A DNA stretch of 64,000 nt from Rhyzopertha dominica. Taxonomy: Eukaryota > Arthropoda > Insecta > Coleoptera > Bostrichidae. Made by a program: the position numbers and the translations under genes. Within the stretch, counting starts at the first letter, position 1. The number at the start of each line of letters is the position of its first letter. This document shows positions 63,487-64,000 of this stretch, piece after piece. The stretch is taken from positions 6,014,001-6,078,000 of the forward strand of contig QCXZ01000064.1 of NCBI GenBank assembly GCA_025024175.1, in the 5' to 3' direction. The notes below the pieces were generated by a model, which saw nothing but the letters and a program-made list of their open reading frames with translations, searched no databases and had not been told where the DNA came from.

Positions 63487-64000
63487 TATGTATAAACACT
63501 GTGTAACTTGGGAATATAGCTAGTTACAATATGTCCTCTTGGTCACTATCCAATCCAGGCTTTAAATTTATCTACGTAGAAATTACAGGCTTTTACTCGT
63601 CGTTGTAAAAATGATTCAAGTATGTTCTTTCTTCTAACGAAATATTATGTACGTTGAAAGACAAACAAGTAAAATCTTCCAGACAGCTTGTGCAAAGTCG
63701 CCAAATATTTAAAACACCTTCGATTTCTTGGGCAAATCCATTGTGAAAATGTAAATTTATGTAAAAATACCTCGTGTTTGCAATCTATACTCACATCAAC
63801 GACAGGTAATTAAAAAGTATTGCCGTTTTCAATTAGCAAGACCAGTAAAAACGAGTACTTATGAGGGCTGTACTGCTTCTAAAATGCTGCACATTTTTTA
63901 CGAATGTCAAAAAGATTCTTTGACTGTGACCAAAACACTAAAGAGTAACGAAAAATACCGGAATCTGCCCAAGATTCTTGCTTTACCTTCTGGCACATCG
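63487..64000. other. No gene recognised at window end
   Basis: No clear exon on either strand. Could belong to a gene or repeat continuing beyond the window. Confidence 0.3.

Overview
The window is nuclear DNA from an insect. It is AT-rich, its genes are split by GT-AG introns, and it carries orthologues of the arthropod Src42A kinase and of cytosolic methionyl-tRNA synthetase. About half of it is transposon debris: mariner/Tc1 (including the DD41D branch), hAT, Penelope-like and jockey/RTE-type elements. I suspect a beetle, but nothing here proves it. All intron-exon structures below were deduced by hand from splice sites, reading phase and protein similarity. The total coding lengths of the main models are multiples of three.

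Gene-rich left third (1-31 kb). A small unrecognised gene (625-1141, +) is followed by a five-exon MpaB/rubber-oxygenase-like gene (1591-5715, +). That gene ends tail to tail with CDK20 (5798-8700, -). A TATA-type promoter with a non-coding first exon (about 9757-9840, +) probably serves a small secreted or membrane protein (13975-14981, +). Next come methionyl-tRNA synthetase (15220-20093, -, 14 exons, about 965 aa, two WHEP domains) and Src42A (21594 to about 31222, -, SH2 and tyrosine kinase exons). Long introns of these genes hold transposon fragments.

Transposon-rich right two thirds (31-64 kb). The only other convincing protein-coding exon is 42210-43240 (-), a 343-residue serine-rich protein whose 3' exons are uncertain. 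Around it lie fold-back elements whose ends share TACAGGGTG, a Penelope-like element flanked by inverted copies, and a decayed hAT element. A 164-bp palindromic element with a hammerhead-like core has split that hAT with an 11-bp target duplication. A candidate PIF/Harbinger-like element (53772-56653) carries another insertion. A DD41D mariner relic is split by a 5'-truncated jockey-like LINE, and an almost intact DD41D mariner has terminal repeats of about 330 bp (61213-63486).

The genes form no pathway; they are independent housekeeping or signalling loci. The points most worth following are the 5' structure of Src42A (no SH3 or myristoylation exon in the window, but two phase-compatible upstream exons), the hammerhead-like mini-element, the dispersed family with long target duplications, and the near-complete DD41D transposon.
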